A stretch of 64,000 bases of DNA, from NCBI RefSeq assembly GCF_000016985.1, contig NC_009633.1:1-64000 (forward strand), in the 5' to 3' direction. The notes under the pieces were generated by a model that saw only the letters and a program-made list of their open reading frames with translations, searched no databases and was not told where the DNA came from. This DNA comes from Alkaliphilus metalliredigens QYMF (lineage in GTDB: Bacteria > Bacillota > Clostridia > Peptostreptococcales > Natronincolaceae). Position 1 is the first letter of the stretch. Each line of letters starts with the position of its first letter. A program made the translations under genes and the position numbers. Shown here one piece after another: positions 62,690-64,000 of the stretch.

Positions 62690-64000
62690 ATGTATGATTT
62701 AAAAATTATAAATGGCATAATAATTGACTTTGATACGGGACAGAAGAAGGTTTGTGATATAGGGATAAAAAAAGGCAAAATTGATGCCATAGGCAATTGT
62801 CCAGAGGATGCCAAACGTGAAATAGACGCAAGTGGAAAAATAATCGCACCTGGATTTATTGATATTCATATGCATGAAGAAAATCTAAAGGAGGGAGGAG
62901 CCAACCCCATTGATATATCCAATAGAATGTTGTTAATGGGTGTAACCACTTGTGTGGCAGGAAACTGTGGGAACAATAGACAAAGCTTAGAAGAATTCAT
63001 CCATTTTATTCACCACAAAGGGATGCCGGTGAACTATCTTTCCTTTATTGGTCATAACTTCCTACGGAATGCGGTGGGAAGCACTGATCGTTATCAAAAA
63101 GCTTCAAAGAATGAAGTAGAAGAAATGCAGAAGTTATTAATAAATGCTGTTGATCAAGGGGCATTAGGAGTCTCCTTTGGATTAGAATATGCACCGGGCA
63201 TAGATTTAGAGGAGGTATTGGACCTCTGTAGCGTGATTGAAGATAGAAAGATGTTGCTTGCAGCTCACTATAGAAAGGACGCAAAGCATAGTATTCCATC
63301 CATAAAAGAAATGATGGAGATTTCAAAGCAAACAGGACATCCTATGCAGATTTCCCATATAGGGAGCTCTTGTGCCTATGGCATGATGACCGAAGGGTTA
63401 GATACCATACAGAAGGGGATCAACCTAGGCTTAGACATTACAGTAGATTGCTATCCCTATGATGCCTTCAGCACTTACATAGGCTCTGCTGTCTTTGATG
63501 AGGGATGCTTTGGGCTGTGGAATAAATCCTATGATGCGATTCTTTTAACTGAGGCCCCCTATAAAGGAATGCGATGTGATGAAGCGCTATTTCATAAAGC
63601 AAGAAAAGAACATCCGGATATGCTGGTAGTGGCCTTTGTGATGAATGAAGAGGAGGTTATACAAGCCATTAAAGCACCCTTTGTTATGGTGGCAAGTGAT
63701 GGTCTATACCGAAAGGGGCAAGGACATCCACGGGGAGCAGGAAGTTTCCCAAGGGTTTTGGGTAAGTATGTAAGAGAAAAACAAGAACTTTCTCTTTTGG
63801 AGGCATTGAAAAAAATGACATTAATGCCGGCCAAACGTTTAGGCCTAGAGAGTAAGGGTGAAATAAAAGAAGGCAAGGACGCTGATATTGTGATCTTTGA
63901 CCAAAATGAGATTTTAGACGGTGCTACATTTGAAGATCCCCAAGCCCTTCCCATAGGAATTGATTATGTGATTCTAAAGGGAGAAGTGGCAGTAGAGAAT
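62690..64000 (+). CDS. Amidohydrolase, N-acyl-D-amino-acid deacylase-like (3' end outside window)
   Basis: The frame stays open for 437 codons to the window edge. Its start is at ATG 62690 behind AGGAG. It begins MYDLKIINGIIIDFDTGQKK, typical of the metal-dependent amidohydrolase entry strand, and has the metal site FIDIHMH (His60, His62). Further metal or catalytic positions follow: CVAGNCGNN, LAAHYRKD, QISHIGSS and ASDG (Asp). The C-terminal region AKRLGLESKGEIKEGKDADIVIF is the family end motif, so only a few dozen residues are probably missing. It is closest to D-aminoacylase/N-acyl-D-glutamate deacylase proteins. It is divergent from the carrier and M20 peptidase, which fits a peptide or acyl-amino-acid degradation locus. 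Confidence 0.88.
   Translation, partial: MYDLKIINGIIIDFDTGQKKVCDIGIKKGKIDAIGNCPEDAKREIDASGKIIAPGFIDIHMHEENLKEGGANPIDISNRMLLMGVTTCVAGNCGNNRQSLEEFIHFIHHKGMPVNYLSFIGHNFLRNAVGSTDRYQKASKNEVEEMQKLLINAVDQGALGVSFGLEYAPGIDLEEVLDLCSVIEDRKMLLAAHYRKDAKHSIPSIKEMMEISKQTGHPMQISHIGSSCAYGMMTEGLDTIQKGINLGLDITVDCYPYDAFSTYIGSAVFDEGCFGLWNKSYDAILLTEAPYKGMRCDEALFHKARKEHPDMLVVAFVMNEEEVIQAIKAPFVMVASDGLYRKGQGHPRGAGSFPRVLGKYVREKQELSLLEALKKMTLMPAKRLGLESKGEIKEGKDADIVIFDQNEILDGATFEDPQALPIGIDYVILKGEVAVEN

Overview
The window starts at a chromosomal replication origin (dnaA, origin elements, dnaN, yaaA, recF, remB, gyrB, gyrA) of a low-GC, Gram-positive, spore-former-type anaerobe. Protein sequences and gene content fit Clostridia, most likely a relative of Alkaliphilus. 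The support is a preQ1 riboswitch, a T-box leader, the large SRP RNA with an Alu domain, two-subunit glycine dehydrogenase, RemB and YedF/DUF3343 genes. I cannot fix the species from sequence alone. I saw no prophage, insertion sequence or CRISPR array.

Layout. 1-9.2 kb: origin and replication genes. 9.3-10.9 kb: rsbV-rsbW-sigB stress-sigma operon behind a promoter that itself looks sigma-B-type. 11.0-16.4 kb: rRNA operon 1. 16.4-22.0 kb: two small genes, queT under a preQ1 riboswitch, a DUF4438 gene and gcvPA-gcvPB. 22.0-27.6 kb: rRNA operon 2. 27.7-32.8 kb: a parS-like site, then nadA-nadB-nadC-niaR and an EIIC-like membrane protein behind a NiaR-type operator. 32.9-43.6 kb: UPF0182 protein, T-box-controlled serS, tRNA-Arg, tadA, tRNA-Ser, SRP RNA, yedF-DUF3343-mscS, DUF951 and an aminotransferase. 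43.8-48.4 kb: rpsF-ssb-rpsR, a YibE/F protein and two L25/Ctc genes. 48.5-59.6 kb: rRNA operons 3 and 4 in direct tandem, with tRNA-Ala in one spacer and tRNA-Ile in the other, and a second, divergent 5S gene at the end of operon 3. 59.6-64.0 kb: M20 peptidase and YfcC-type carrier on the minus strand, and divergently an amidohydrolase that runs off the window.

All four rRNA operons and nearly all genes up to 59.6 kb read rightward, away from the origin, so they are co-directional with the fork and have high gene dosage. The 16S and 23S genes look the same in every stretch compared. Their leaders, spacers and 3' flanks form a mosaic, as expected from gene conversion.

Most worth a second look: a 5S rRNA paralogue (54018-54131) that differs from its neighbour at ten bases which form exactly five compensated base pairs, lying near two L25/Ctc genes whose family binds 5S rRNA; an origin unwinding region with DnaA-trio-like repeats and a DnaA box inside the dnaN ribosome-binding region; a pair of perfect inverted DnaA boxes upstream of serS; an intrinsic-terminator-like hairpin inside rRNA operon 4 just ahead of tRNA-Ile; and a membrane transporter candidate co-transcribed with niaR.
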